From: Pseudomonas sp. Q1-7
Lineage (GTDB): Bacteria; Pseudomonadota; Gammaproteobacteria; Pseudomonadales; Pseudomonadaceae
Direction: 5' to 3'
DNA length: 64,000 bases
Assembly (NCBI RefSeq): GCF_028010285.1
Contig: NZ_CP116304.1
Coordinates: 1,194,501-1,258,500, forward strand
Positions 1 to 8,612 of this stretch are shown here, piece by piece (the stretch's first letter is position 1; each line of letters opens with the position of its first letter). The notes beneath the pieces were generated by a model that did no database searches, was not told where the DNA came from, and was given only the letters and a program-made list of their open reading frames with translations. The translations under genes were made by a program, and so were the position numbers.

Positions 1-343
1 AGAACAACTCCACCAGCGGGTAGCGTTTGCTGATCGGGGCTTTGCAGGAAGAGCATTTGCCGCCCAGCGCCAGGTAGCTCACCAGCGGAATATTCTCCCA
101 GGCGCGGATTTCATGGCTGCAATGGGGGCAGCGGGAATTCGGCAGGATCAGGTTGAACGCCGGCCCCTTGGGCTCCGCCGGCAGGCTCAGTGCCTCGCGG
201 GCCTGCTCCTGCCAGTCGCGCAGCATCATCTGCGGCAGGCGATGGATCACCACATTGAGAAAACTGCCCACCAACAGGCCGAGCACCAGAGCGCACAAAA
301 CAAAGGCCAGCGCATGGCTGGCCAGAAAGTCGATCAATTGCAT
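1..343 (-). CDS. pilD: Type IV prepilin peptidase/N-methyltransferase PilD (5' part, runs off the window)
   Basis: Inner-membrane aspartic peptidase that cleaves the leader of type IV pilins and type II secretion pseudopilins and N-methylates the new N-terminal Phe. Only the first 114 or so residues are in the window. The start MQLIDFLASHALAF is followed by a first membrane segment and the motif GLLVGSFLNVVIHRLP typical of the family. A pair of CxxC motifs (CPHC and CSSC, about residues 72-100) forms the cytoplasmic zinc-binding domain. The catalytic aspartates lie outside the window. The gene starts 2 bp after the pilC stop, as the last visible gene of a pilB-pilC-pilD operon. Confidence 0.95.
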   Translation of the reverse strand, partial: MQLIDFLASHALAFVLCALVLGLLVGSFLNVVIHRLPQMMLRDWQEQAREALSLPAEPKGPAFNLILPNSRCPHCSHEIRAWENIPLVSYLALGGKCSSCKAPISKRYPLVELF

Positions 344-345
344 TT

Positions 346-1563
346 TTAGACGACGTTGCCGAGTTGGAAGATGGGCAGGTACATGGCGATGATCAGGCCA
401 CCCACCAGCACGCCGAGCACGGCCATGATCATGGGTTCCATCAGCGCAGTGAGACCGTCGACGGCGTTATCCACTTCCGCTTCGTAGAAGCTGGCGACCT
501 TGTCCAGCATCTCGTCCAGCGCGCCGGATTCTTCGCCGATGGCGGTCATCTGGGTGGCCATGGCCGGGAAAACGCCCGTGGTGCGCATGGAGAAGTTCAG
601 TTGCATGCCGGTGGACACATCCTGCTTGATCTTCAGTACGGCATTCTTGAACACCACGTTGCCGCTCGCGCCGGCAACGGAGTCCAGCGCATCCACCAGC
701 GGAACGCCCGCCGCGAAGGTGGTGGCGAGGGTGCGGGCGAAGCGCGCCACAGCGGACTTGTACAGGATGTCGCCGACAACCGGCAGCTTGAGCACGGTGT
801 GGTCGACCCAGTCGCGGAATTTTTCCGATTTCCGGTGCGCCTGCTGAATCGCAAAACCGATGGCGAAGAACCCCAGCAGGACAAAAAACCACCATTCCTG
901 CAGGAGCTCCGAAAGCCCAATAACCATCAGGGTAAAGGCGGGGAGCTCAGCGCCAAAATTGGCGAACACCGACTGGAACTGCGGCACCACCTTGATCAGC
1001 AGGATGGCTGACACGATGATGGCGACCACAACTACGGCAATCGGGTAGTTCATCGCCTTCTTGATCTTGGCCTTCAGGGCTTCGGTCTTCTCCTTGTAGG
1101 TGGCGACACGGTCCAGCAGGGTTTCCAGTGCGCCAGCCTGTTCGCCGGAGTCCACCAGGTTGCAATAGAGCTCGTCAAAATAGAGCGGTTTCTTGCGCAG
1201 GGAATTGGCCAGGCTGTTACCGGCGGCCACCTCCTGCTTGACCTCGTTCACCAGCGTGCGCATGGCGGGTTTCTCGAAACCCTCGCCGATGATGTCGAAG
1301 GACTGCATCAGCGGCACGCCGGCCTTCATCATGGTCGCCATCTGCCGGGTGAACAGAGCGATGTCCAGGGGCTTGATCTTCTTACCTGCCCCCAGCAGTG
1401 AACTGGACTTCTTGCGCACCCGGGTCGGGTTGATGCCCTGCTTGCGCAGTTGGGCCTTGACCAGCGCCGGAGTCGCTCCGGTCAACTCGCCCTTGACCTT
1501 CGAGCCTTTCTTGTCCGTACCTTCCCAGGCGAAGGTACTGGTTTTCAGCGCTTTTTCCGCCAT
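346..1563 (-). CDS. pilC: Type IV pilus inner-membrane platform protein PilC
   Basis: Polytopic inner-membrane protein on which the PilB and retraction ATPases act to move pilin subunits into or out of the fibre. 405 residues, normal for the family. Two repeated T2SSF domains (about residues 70-195 and 275-400) can be seen. Each begins with a pattern of the type FTRQMATMMKAGVPL / FARTLATTFAAGVPL and is followed by hydrophobic helices; the last segment (about 375-400, MIMAVLGVLVGGLIIAMYLP) is the typical C-terminal helix. It lies 2 bp downstream of pilB and 2 bp upstream of pilD, so the three genes are almost certainly cotranscribed. Confidence 0.97.
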   Translation of the reverse strand: MAEKALKTSTFAWEGTDKKGSKVKGELTGATPALVKAQLRKQGINPTRVRKKSSSLLGAGKKIKPLDIALFTRQMATMMKAGVPLMQSFDIIGEGFEKPAMRTLVNEVKQEVAAGNSLANSLRKKPLYFDELYCNLVDSGEQAGALETLLDRVATYKEKTEALKAKIKKAMNYPIAVVVVAIIVSAILLIKVVPQFQSVFANFGAELPAFTLMVIGLSELLQEWWFFVLLGFFAIGFAIQQAHRKSEKFRDWVDHTVLKLPVVGDILYKSAVARFARTLATTFAAGVPLVDALDSVAGASGNVVFKNAVLKIKQDVSTGMQLNFSMRTTGVFPAMATQMTAIGEESGALDEMLDKVASFYEAEVDNAVDGLTALMEPMIMAVLGVLVGGLIIAMYLPIFQLGNVV

Positions 1564-1565
1564 GG

Positions 1566-3272
1566 TTAATCCTTAGTCACGCGGTTGACTTCCTCCAGGC
1601 TGGTGATGCCGTTCATGGCTTTCACCAGACCCGAGGTTCGCAGGTCATTGAAGCCATCGCGGCGCGCCTGCTGGGCGATCTGGATGGAGTTGCCTTCTTC
1701 CATAATAAGCTGCTGCATGGCCGGCGTGATTTTAACCACTTCATAAATACCCACTCGGCCCTTGTAGCCCTGGTTGCAGTTCTCGCAGCCGACCGGGGCA
1801 TAGAGCGTGAAGCTGCCGATCCGGTCTTCGGGAAAGCCTTCCTTGAGCAGGGTCTCCCGCGGCACCTCATGCTCCTTCTTGCAATGGCCACACAATTTGC
1901 GTGCCAGGCGCTGGGCGATGATCAGGTTGACCGAGGTGGCGATATTGAACGCCGGTACGCCCATGTTGCGCAGGCGGGTCAAGGTCTCGGCGGCGCTATT
2001 GGTGTGCAGGGTGGATAGCACCATGTGGCCGGTCTGGGCAGCCTTGATGGCGATCTCGGCGGTTTCCAGGTCGCGGATCTCGCCGACCATGATCACGTCC
2101 GGGTCCTGGCGCAGGAAGGCGCGCAGGGCCTGGGCGAAATCCATGCCCTGCTTGGGGTTCACGTTGACCTGGTTGATGCCTTCCAGGTTGATCTCCACCG
2201 GGTCTTCCGCCGTGGAGATGTTGATATCCACCGTGTTGAGGATGTTCAGGCCCGTATAAAGGGAGACGGTCTTGCCCGAACCGGTGGGGCCGGTGACCAG
2301 GATCATCCCCTGGGGCTGCTTCAGGGCCGTGAGGTACAGCTCCTTCTGTTCTTCCTCGTAACCCAGGGCATCGATACCCATCTGCGCGCTGGTGGGGTCG
2401 AGAATCCGCATCACGATCTTCTCGCCCCAGAGGGTGGGCAGGGTGTTGACGCGGAAGTCGATGGATTTCGTCTTGGAAATCTTCATCTTGATCCGGCCGT
2501 CCTGGGGTTTGCGGCGTTCGGAAATATCCAGGGCGGCCATCACCTTGAGGCGGGCCGAGATACGGCTGGCCAATTGGATCGGCGGCTTGGCCACCTCATG
2601 CAGCATGCCATCGGTGCGGAAGCGGACCCGGTAGGCGCGCTCATAAGGCTCGAAGTGCAGGTCCGACGAGCCGCCGCGGATGGCATCCAGCAGCATCTTG
2701 TTGACGAAACGCACCACCGGCGCGTCATCGGCATCCGCGCCACCGGGGCCATCGTTCTTGTCGTCATCCACCGCCTCGACGTCGATGCCGTCCAGGTCGA
2801 CGTCTCCCAGGTCCTCCATGCCGCTGCCGGCGGAGTCGAAGAACTTTTCGATGGCGTCGCCCAGTTTGTCGTCTTCGACCAGGATGGCTTCAGTATTCAG
2901 GCCGGTGCTGAACTGGATATCCGTCACCGCCTGATGATTGGTGGGGTCGGAGATGGCGACGAACAGCTTGTTGCCGCGGCGCCACAGGGGCAGGGCGCGG
3001 TGCTGGCGCACCAGTTTCTCGCTCACCAGGTCCCTGGGTTGGGATTCTTTGTCTATGCCGGCGAGGTCGAGAAAGGCGACGCCGAACTGGTCCGCGGCCA
3101 TCTCCGCCAGGTCGCGGCTTTTCAGCAGCTTGTTCTGCACCAGGTAGGTGATCAGCGGAATCTTGTTACGCTGCGCCTGGGTATGGGCCTGCAGGGCGCT
3201 CCGCTCATCGAGGAGATTGGTCAGTACCAGTTGTTTGGCCAGGCCAGAAAGAGTGGATGCGGTCTCGGTCAT
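1566..3272 (-). CDS. pilB: Type IV pilus assembly ATPase PilB
   Basis: Hexameric cytoplasmic ATPase that powers pilus extension. 568 residues. An N-terminal MshEN/GSPII_E domain occupies about residues 55-165, followed by an acidic linker rich in Asp. The ATPase core has Walker A GPTGSGKT, an Asp box, the Walker B-type DPDVIMVGEIRD, and the conserved STLHTNSA histidine motif. A tetracysteine zinc-binding element (CGHC ... CENC) lies near residues 460-500, as in PilB/GspE ATPases. First gene of the pilBCD operon, divergent from pilA with 286 bp between them. Confidence 0.97.
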   Translation of the reverse strand: MTETASTLSGLAKQLVLTNLLDERSALQAHTQAQRNKIPLITYLVQNKLLKSRDLAEMAADQFGVAFLDLAGIDKESQPRDLVSEKLVRQHRALPLWRRGNKLFVAISDPTNHQAVTDIQFSTGLNTEAILVEDDKLGDAIEKFFDSAGSGMEDLGDVDLDGIDVEAVDDDKNDGPGGADADDAPVVRFVNKMLLDAIRGGSSDLHFEPYERAYRVRFRTDGMLHEVAKPPIQLASRISARLKVMAALDISERRKPQDGRIKMKISKTKSIDFRVNTLPTLWGEKIVMRILDPTSAQMGIDALGYEEEQKELYLTALKQPQGMILVTGPTGSGKTVSLYTGLNILNTVDINISTAEDPVEINLEGINQVNVNPKQGMDFAQALRAFLRQDPDVIMVGEIRDLETAEIAIKAAQTGHMVLSTLHTNSAAETLTRLRNMGVPAFNIATSVNLIIAQRLARKLCGHCKKEHEVPRETLLKEGFPEDRIGSFTLYAPVGCENCNQGYKGRVGIYEVVKITPAMQQLIMEEGNSIQIAQQARRDGFNDLRTSGLVKAMNGITSLEEVNRVTKD

Positions 3273-3492
3273 GGGGGGCGTCAGTCTGCTGGTTGTGACT
3301 CTGCCTTATAACGTAGTTGACCATTGTCGCCAAATGTAGGTGGAAGGGGTGACAAAAAAAGGCAGTTAGTGGCTATTTGTGAATTTTTATAGAGGTTCGA
3401 GAACTGTAATGAGAGCGCGCGGGACGGGGGCTATTCAGATTGCGTGGTTCCAATAAGCGTAGTTTCGGCGGTTTCAGAAGGTGGTCGATGAC

Positions 3493-3509
3493 TTGGCACG
3501 AACTGTGCC
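3493..3509 (+). promoter_or_regulatory. Sigma-54 (RpoN) promoter of pilA
   Basis: The sequence TTGGCACGAACTGTGCC matches the -24/-12 consensus (TGGCAC-N5-TTGC) with GG and GC dinucleotides correctly spaced; the -12 element is GTGC instead of TTGC. It lies about 50 bp upstream of the pilA start. In Pseudomonas pilA is known to be RpoN-dependent and activated by PilR. The remaining 270 bp of the pilB-pilA gap is AT-richer than its surroundings, and I saw no gene in it. Confidence 0.8.
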
Positions 3510-3558
3510 TTAGTGTCCGCAGGTCGTCTGGCCTATCACATATCGAGGATATAAATAT

Positions 3559-4035
3559 ATGAAGGCTCAAAAAGGTTTTACTCTAATTGAATTGATGATC
3601 GTCGTTGCGATCATCGGCATTCTCGCCGCAGTCGCATTGCCCGCCTATCAGGACTACACCAAGCGCGCCAAGATGTCAGAAGTAGTTTTGGCTGCTTCCG
3701 CGTGTCGTACTACGGTGACTGAGGTTGTACAGTCGTCAAGCGTTTCTTTGCCTGCGGCGAATGCTTGGGGATGTGAGTCTGCATCGCAGAGCTCCCGCTA
3801 CGTTAAGGCGGTGAGCACTACGGCGGCTGGGGTTATCAGTGTGCAGGCGACTGGCTTCAACGACTCGGATATTGATGACAAGTTCATCACGCTCACACCG
3901 TACACTGATGGCGCCGCCTCTTCTGCTCTTGCCGCTACCGATGCGGGTAAGACTGTGGCTGCATGGAAATGTGGTCCTGCTGCAACTAATGGGGTCCCGG
4001 CGAAATTCCTTCCGGGCTCTTGCCGCGGCAACTAA
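3559..4035 (+). CDS. pilA: Major type IV pilin PilA
   Basis: Subunit of the type IV pilus fibre. 158 residues including a very short class IVa leader (MKAQKG). Cleavage by PilD after Gly6 leaves the N-methylated [10 protein letters not shown] helix, with Glu5 of the mature protein present. The hydrophobic helix (residues 7-35) is followed by [12 protein letters not shown]. The C-terminal disulfide loop is closed by two cysteines ([10 protein letters not shown] ... GSC), and the chain ends R-G-N. A sigma-54 promoter lies upstream and a strong terminator follows. The protein has no C-terminal serine of the type glycosylated by TfpO in P. aeruginosa group I pilins, although a glycosyltransferase gene follows directly. 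Confidence 0.96.
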   Translation: MKAQKGFTLIELMIVVAIIGILAAVALPAYQDYTKRAKMSEVVLAASACRTTVTEVVQSSSVSLPAANAWGCESASQSSRYVKAVSTTAAGVISVQATGFNDSDIDDKFITLTPYTDGAASSALAATDAGKTVAAWKCGPAATNGVPAKFLPGSCRGN

Positions 4036-4056
4036 TCTGTTAACGCTTTTAAGAAG

Positions 4057-4086
4057 GGGAGATGCCTAGGCATCTCCCTTTTTTTG
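4057..4086 (+). terminator. Rho-independent terminator after pilA
   Basis: Perfect inverted repeat GGGAGATGCC/GGCATCTCCC with almost no loop, followed by a run of seven T. It ends just before the ribosome-binding site of the next gene, so it should reduce transcription from pilA into the glycosyltransferase gene. Confidence 0.85.
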
Positions 4087-4096
4087 TGGGGTGGAT

Positions 4097-5770
4097 ATGG
4101 AAAGAGTGTCAATCCTGTTTTTATGGGTGGCGAGTATTCTCATGGTGATGTCCTGGTTATTGCCTAATCACTATTATCCATGGGTTTCCTTTTATAATGA
4201 TTTTTCTGCTTTCTTGGCTCTGATTGTTCTATCTGGTTTTTTTATTTTTTCGCAGGGCTTTCCTATCTCTGCGACTAGTTTGTCATTGATGGTGGTGGCT
4301 TGTGTTCCGGTCGTTCAATGGTCGTTCGGTAAGATTTTCTTTCTAGGCGATGCCTTGATCGCAAGCTCTTATTTGTTTGGTGCTGCGCTTGCTGTTGTCT
4401 CTGGTCGAATGGTGTTTTTTTTTCTGGGGGCTAGGGCTTTCGAGTGCATGGCATGGATTATATTGGTTGGGGCGATATTGTCTTGTTGGGTGGCGCTAAG
4501 ACAGTGGTTGGGGTTTGATGGAAATATCTGGGTTGTCGATTTGTCGCCGGGAGGGCGGCCCTATGCGAATCTATCCCAGCCTAACAACTTGGCGACTTTG
4601 TTATGCATGTCGTTAGTTTCTATCTTGTATTTGTGGGAGCGGTTTCGGTTAGGTCGATTTTCGGCGGCGTTAGTCGCTTTATATCTGATTGTAGGGGTGG
4701 CAATCACTCAGTCTCGTACGCCATGGCTGGGCGCTTTATGCATTCTTGTCTGGTGGTCCTGCAAAGCACAACGCGCCAATATGCGACTTTCTGTCTCATG
4801 GCTCACCCTTTGGGTTGGAGTGTATGCGGTAGCAGTGCTGGCTTTACCATATTTGGCGGATGCTTTGTATCTATCTGCTGTCAACCTGGTGGAGCGTGCT
4901 CAAGCATTGCATCGTATAGAGCTTTGGCGGCAATTATGGATGGCCATATTGCATGGGGGGTGGTGGGGTTATGGGTGGAACCAAGTCAGTGTTGCGCAAA
5001 TAGGAGTCTCCTTAGGTCATTCAGTTCAATTGATGTCTGAGCATAGCCATAATATCTTTCTTGATATTTTGATATGGAATGGGCCCTTGCTAGGGGGGGG
5101 GGTCGCCTTGCTGGTTTTGGCTCATTTTTCGCGATTGGCGTGGCGCATCAAAACTTGTGAGGGTGTATTTGCTCTATTGGTGATCGGGTTGGTTTTCCTG
5201 CATGGTCTGCTTGAGTTTCCTCTAGAGTACGGGTTCTTTCTATTACCTATTGGTATCCTGTTGGGAATGCTGGAAGGAGAGCAAAGCATTCCTGAGGTTT
5301 TTGTGTTGCCTCGCTGGGGCAGTGGTTCCGCGTTGCTCGTGGGAGTGTTAGTGCTAGGTTGGGTTTGGCATGACTATCGACTCCTTGAGGAGGATCACCG
5401 TCTCCTGCGTTTTGAAAGTGCGCGTATAGGTGAGGTCAAGGCTGAGCGAATAGCGCCAGATGTTCATCTATTGACTCAGCTACGGGAGTTTCTGCAGTTT
5501 GCTCGCACTCAGGCGCAACCTAGTATGACTGCTGATCAACTCGAATGGATGCGTCGGGTAGTCTATCGCTATCCCTACCCCCCGAGTTTGTTTCGCTACT
5601 CCTTGGCCTTGGCGTTGAACGGTAAGCCCGAATTAGCAAGGTTGGAGCTAATGCGGTTGCAGGCGTTGCATGGTGATGCGCTTTACCAAGAGGCTCGCCA
5701 AGGCATGGCAACAATCTCCGAAAGATATCCACAGTTGGAGAGTTTCTGGCTTGTTGATCACGAGGATTGA
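4097..5770 (+). CDS. PglL-like O-oligosaccharyltransferase (probable pilin glycosylation ligase)
   Basis: Polytopic inner-membrane protein of the Wzy_C/PglL superfamily, which transfers lipid-linked glycans to periplasmic protein hydroxyls. About 557 residues with about ten to twelve hydrophobic segments. Family signatures seen are YANLSQPNNLATLL (about 165-180), the ITQSRTPWLG motif, and HSHNIFLDILIWNGP near residue 320 in the large periplasmic/Wzy_C region. A soluble C-terminal part (about 440-557) fits the Wzy_C_2 extension found in PglL/PglS rather than the shorter TfpO. A GTG six bases upstream (4091) is an alternative start; ATG at 4097 has the better GGGG ribosome site. Codon use and T-rich composition differ markedly from flanking genes, suggesting transfer of this locus together with the pilin allele. 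Substrate pilin is inferred from position. Confidence 0.82.
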   Translation: MERVSILFLWVASILMVMSWLLPNHYYPWVSFYNDFSAFLALIVLSGFFIFSQGFPISATSLSLMVVACVPVVQWSFGKIFFLGDALIASSYLFGAALAVVSGRMVFFFLGARAFECMAWIILVGAILSCWVALRQWLGFDGNIWVVDLSPGGRPYANLSQPNNLATLLCMSLVSILYLWERFRLGRFSAALVALYLIVGVAITQSRTPWLGALCILVWWSCKAQRANMRLSVSWLTLWVGVYAVAVLALPYLADALYLSAVNLVERAQALHRIELWRQLWMAILHGGWWGYGWNQVSVAQIGVSLGHSVQLMSEHSHNIFLDILIWNGPLLGGGVALLVLAHFSRLAWRIKTCEGVFALLVIGLVFLHGLLEFPLEYGFFLLPIGILLGMLEGEQSIPEVFVLPRWGSGSALLVGVLVLGWVWHDYRLLEEDHRLLRFESARIGEVKAERIAPDVHLLTQLREFLQFARTQAQPSMTADQLEWMRRVVYRYPYPPSLFRYSLALALNGKPELARLELMRLQALHGDALYQEARQGMATISERYPQLESFWLVDHED

Positions 5771-5804
5771 ACTCAGCTAGCGGGATTGCTACTTTACGCC
5801 AGCC

Positions 5805-5880
5805 GCCGGTGTAGCTCAGTCGGTAGAGCAGCTCATTCGTAATGAGAAGGTCGGGGGTTCGATTCCTCTTACCGGCACCA
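5805..5880 (+). tRNA. tRNA-Thr (anticodon CGT)
   Basis: 76 nt with encoded CCA. Acceptor stem GCCGGTG/TACCGGC has one G-U pair. The D arm (GCTCAGTCGGTAGAGC), anticodon arm CTCAT-TCGTAAT-GAG with CGT anticodon, and T arm (GGGGTTCGATTCCTC) are all intact. It reads ACG threonine codons. The same tRNA lies beside pilA in P. aeruginosa, where the pilin locus is variable. Confidence 0.96.
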
Positions 5881-5893
5881 TGATCCAAACAGA

Positions 5894-5921
5894 AAGCCCC
5901 GCAGGTTCTGCGGGGCTTTTT
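5894..5921 (+). terminator. Terminator after tRNA-Thr, probably bidirectional
   Basis: AAGCCCCGCAG/CTGCGGGGCTT stem with a short GTT loop and a five-T tail on the + strand. The opposite strand ends in GAAAG-type A/T, so it can also serve the convergent small gene at 5947-6174. Confidence 0.85.
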
Positions 5922-5946
5922 GCTTTCTTGTGGCGCGTGCGCTGGC

Positions 5947-6174
5947 TCAGTCCTTTCTTCTTGCCTTCTCGGCGGCGCCATACAGCTCCATGGCTGAGCA
6001 TTGCATCAGGTCCGAGATGGATTTGATGGCATGGTGCAGGCCTTTCAGGTCCCGGTCGGTCAGGTGGTGTTCGAGGCCATCGCAACCCAGCAGGTCGGCG
6101 AGGGTGCCGAGGGCATAGCTGGCGCTCAGGATACGGTCACCTTGGCGGTCGGCCAGGCGGGCGAAGGTGTTCAT
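5947..6174 (-). CDS. Small conserved Pseudomonas protein (resembles DUF3077/DUF6124-type proteins)
   Basis: 75 residues with no signal peptide or membrane segment, mostly helical, with a late region rich in Lys/Arg. Ribosome site GGAGG is 6-7 bases before the ATG, so the gene is well supported. The pattern 'small protein annotated after a long, GC-rich structured leader' recalls the many short Pseudomonas proteins labelled DUF3077/DUF6124; that assignment is from memory and uncertain. The function of those proteins is not known to me. A long, strongly folded untranslated leader (see 6331-6405) precedes it on the same strand. Confidence 0.7.
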   Translation of the reverse strand: MNTFARLADRQGDRILSASYALGTLADLLGCDGLEHHLTDRDLKGLHHAIKSISDLMQCSAMELYGAAEKARRKD

Positions 6175-6330
6175 GGTTCACCTCCGGCGGTTTTCCGATT
6201 GAGGGGAATAGCGGCTCGCGGAGGGCGGGGGTTGCCTACGGATGCCTGTGGATGCGGACGTCCTATGTTCATGTGTGTGGCTCCAACTTGAGGGGGGGCT
6301 GCCACAAATCGTCGCCAAACTATTAGAGGT

Positions 6331-6405
6331 GGCAGCTGTGCGCAGGTTGGCGAACCGGGCAAGTTGGCACCCGGCAGACCTTTCGGTCTCCCGCGCACAG
6401 CCGCC
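6331..6405 (-). ncRNA. Structured 5' leader RNA upstream of the small gene at 5947-6174
   Basis: Read on the minus strand, a 13-bp outer stem (6405-6393 with 6343-6331) encloses two hairpins: AGACC-GAAA-GGUCU (6389-6376), a stem capped by a GNRA tetraloop, and CCGGG-N10-CCCGG (6374-6355). The one imperfect position of the outer stem is a G-U pair when read on the minus strand but an A-C mismatch on the plus strand, which favours a functional minus-strand RNA. The structure ends about 157 nt before the start codon. The protein frames that run through it are low-complexity and arginine/proline-rich, so it is more likely untranslated. Regulatory role is inference. Confidence 0.55.
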
Positions 6406-6607
6406 ATGACACGGCATTGCGGGCACAAAAAAGCGCCTGCAATTGTCTGGGGCGCCTGAGCGCCAACTTGTATTTCGGGTCGCCAAACCCGGTCCCGGAA
6501 TTTGCCAGGACGGCGGCACCATAGCTTTGCGAAGGCAGCTTGGCAACGACCGGCGGTGTCTCACGTGTTGTGCTGAGGGGCTCTCGCGCCTAAGATCTGT
6601 ATCCCAA

Positions 6608-6623
6608 ATGGTACGGAAACCAT
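6608..6623. promoter_or_regulatory. Palindrome at the toxin-antitoxin start, candidate autoregulatory operator
   Basis: ATGGT-ACGGAA-ACCAT forms an inverted repeat immediately 5' of the toxin ATG. HigA-type antitoxins repress their own operon by binding palindromes overlapping the promoter or start, so this is a plausible operator. No binding data can be inferred beyond symmetry and position. Confidence 0.4.
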
Positions 6624-6914
6624 ATGAAGTCTATTCTCACCACGGACACTTTCGATTCATGGTTCGCCGGCCTCCGGGACAAGCGGGCCGTCATGCGCAT
6701 CCAGGCGCGCATCGATCGAGCGGAGGGCGGCAACTTCGGCGACTGCGAGCCGGTCGGCGAGGGTGTTTCGGAGATGCGTATTCACTATGGGCCAGGTTAT
6801 CGGGTGTACTTCATCCAACGGGGCCTGGAGATCGTGATCCTGCTGGCAGGCGGCGAAAAGTCTACCCAGCAAAACGATATCAAGGCCGCGATCGACATCG
6901 CGCGACAGCTTTAG
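6624..6914 (+). CDS. Type II toxin, RelE/HigB (phage Gp49-like) family
   Basis: 96 residues, typical of the 'addiction module killer protein' branch of RelE/ParE. Family features are an N-terminal [20 protein letters not shown] helix region, the central basic stretch [26 protein letters not shown], and the C-terminal YRVYFIQRG...[16 protein letters not shown] strands, with the conserved G-G-x-K-S/T-Q-x-x-D-I end. Such toxins cleave mRNA on the ribosome. The antitoxin gene follows after 9 bp; toxin-first order is normal for HigBA. Confidence 0.9.
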   Translation: MKSILTTDTFDSWFAGLRDKRAVMRIQARIDRAEGGNFGDCEPVGEGVSEMRIHYGPGYRVYFIQRGLEIVILLAGGEKSTQQNDIKAAIDIARQL

Positions 6915-6923
6915 GAGGTCGGC

Positions 6924-7235
6924 ATGACTACCGTCAAACTGCGCAAATGGGATAGCGCCGAATACCTCAAAACCGATGAGGACATGGCGCTCTACCTGGA
7001 AGCCTGCATCGAGGAAGCCGGCGACGATGCGGCGTTCATTGTGAGGGCGCTGGGCACTATCGCCCGAGCCCGAGGTATGACGCAGCTGGCGCGAGACACT
7101 GGTCTCGGGCGCGAAAGCCTGTACAAGGCTCTGTCAGGTGAAAGCAACCCGAGTTTCGCGACCATTCTCAAGGTGACGCGCGCGCTTGGCATCAAGCTTC
7201 ACGCAGAAGTCATCCCCACCCACGCGGCGGGTTGA
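6924..7235 (+). CDS. HigA-type antitoxin, addiction-module antidote protein
   Basis: 103 residues. The N-terminal part (KLRKWDSAEYLKTDEDMALYL) is the toxin-binding segment of this antidote family. The C-terminal half is an XRE-like helix-turn-helix (about 48-95): ARARGMTQLARDTGLGRESLYKALSG. An AGGAGGTC ribosome site precedes the ATG. It neutralises the preceding RelE/HigB toxin and probably represses the operon. The transcript runs into a terminator that has been split by a small mobile element (7269-7413). Confidence 0.9.
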   Translation: MTTVKLRKWDSAEYLKTDEDMALYLEACIEEAGDDAAFIVRALGTIARARGMTQLARDTGLGRESLYKALSGESNPSFATILKVTRALGIKLHAEVIPTHAAG

Positions 7236-7268
7236 GCCGCGATCCAAACAATAAGCCCCGTTCGAGCG

Positions 7269-7413
7269 TAATGCTGTTCAGATAAGCGTTTGGTTCCCTC
7301 TCCCGTTTACGGAAGAGGGTTAGGGAGAGGGCATAAACAGCGCTTTTCCCTCTCCCACCAGCCCATCCCCCACACGTGGGAGAGGGGTGAAAGCGCTTAA
7401 GTGAACCGCATTA
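7269..7413. mobile_element. 145-bp non-autonomous IS4-type element (MITE) in a terminator loop
   Basis: Ends TAATGCTGTTCAG... and ...TGAACCGCATTA are inverted repeats matching the ends of the complete IS at 56758-58179. Flanking 10-bp target duplications are CGTTCGAGCG (7259-7268) and CGTTTGAGCG (7414-7423), differing by one base. The interior has no gene but carries CCCTCTCCC / GGGAGAGGG repeats that pair with each other. Without the insert the flanks form one terminator, GCCCCG-TTYGAG-CGGGGC followed by T5, between the antitoxin and convergent nadC genes; the element sits at its loop. Confidence 0.85.
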
Positions 7414-7448
7414 CGTTTGAGCGGGGCTTTTTGTTGGCGAAAGATTGG

Positions 7449-8384
<936 letters not shown>

Positions 8385-8470
8385 CTAGATAGTCAGGGGT
8401 GCAGGCTGCGCGTTCGTCGGCGGCGGTTCCTGCATCTGTGACTTGATTCATGTCTGTAGGAAATCTCCGC

Positions 8471-8498
8471 TTGGTTGTCATGGCGTCATCCATATAAT
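8471..8498 (+). promoter_or_regulatory. Candidate sigma-70 promoter for the DUF1631 gene
   Basis: TTGGTT (8471) and a perfect TATAAT (8493) are separated by 16 bp, about 110 bp upstream of the DUF1631 ATG. The rest of the 315-bp nadC-DUF1631 gap shows no gene; TGACGTC/GACGCC-like repeats around 8480-8535 may be coincidental. Confidence 0.5.
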
Positions 8499-8612
8499 GA
8501 CATCGGAAATTTCTAATTTGACGCCAGATGATTGACGTTATGGATGACTCCCCATGTTCGAATTGCGGTCCGACACGCCCTTTGGAAGGGCGCGGCCTGC
8601 GGGAGGCTCGTG

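Noticed and set aside
6171-6564. Possible minus-strand proteins of 85-128 residues upstream of the small gene
   Set aside because: Arg/Pro-rich translation running through a strongly folded RNA element, no ribosome site; better explained as an untranslated leader.
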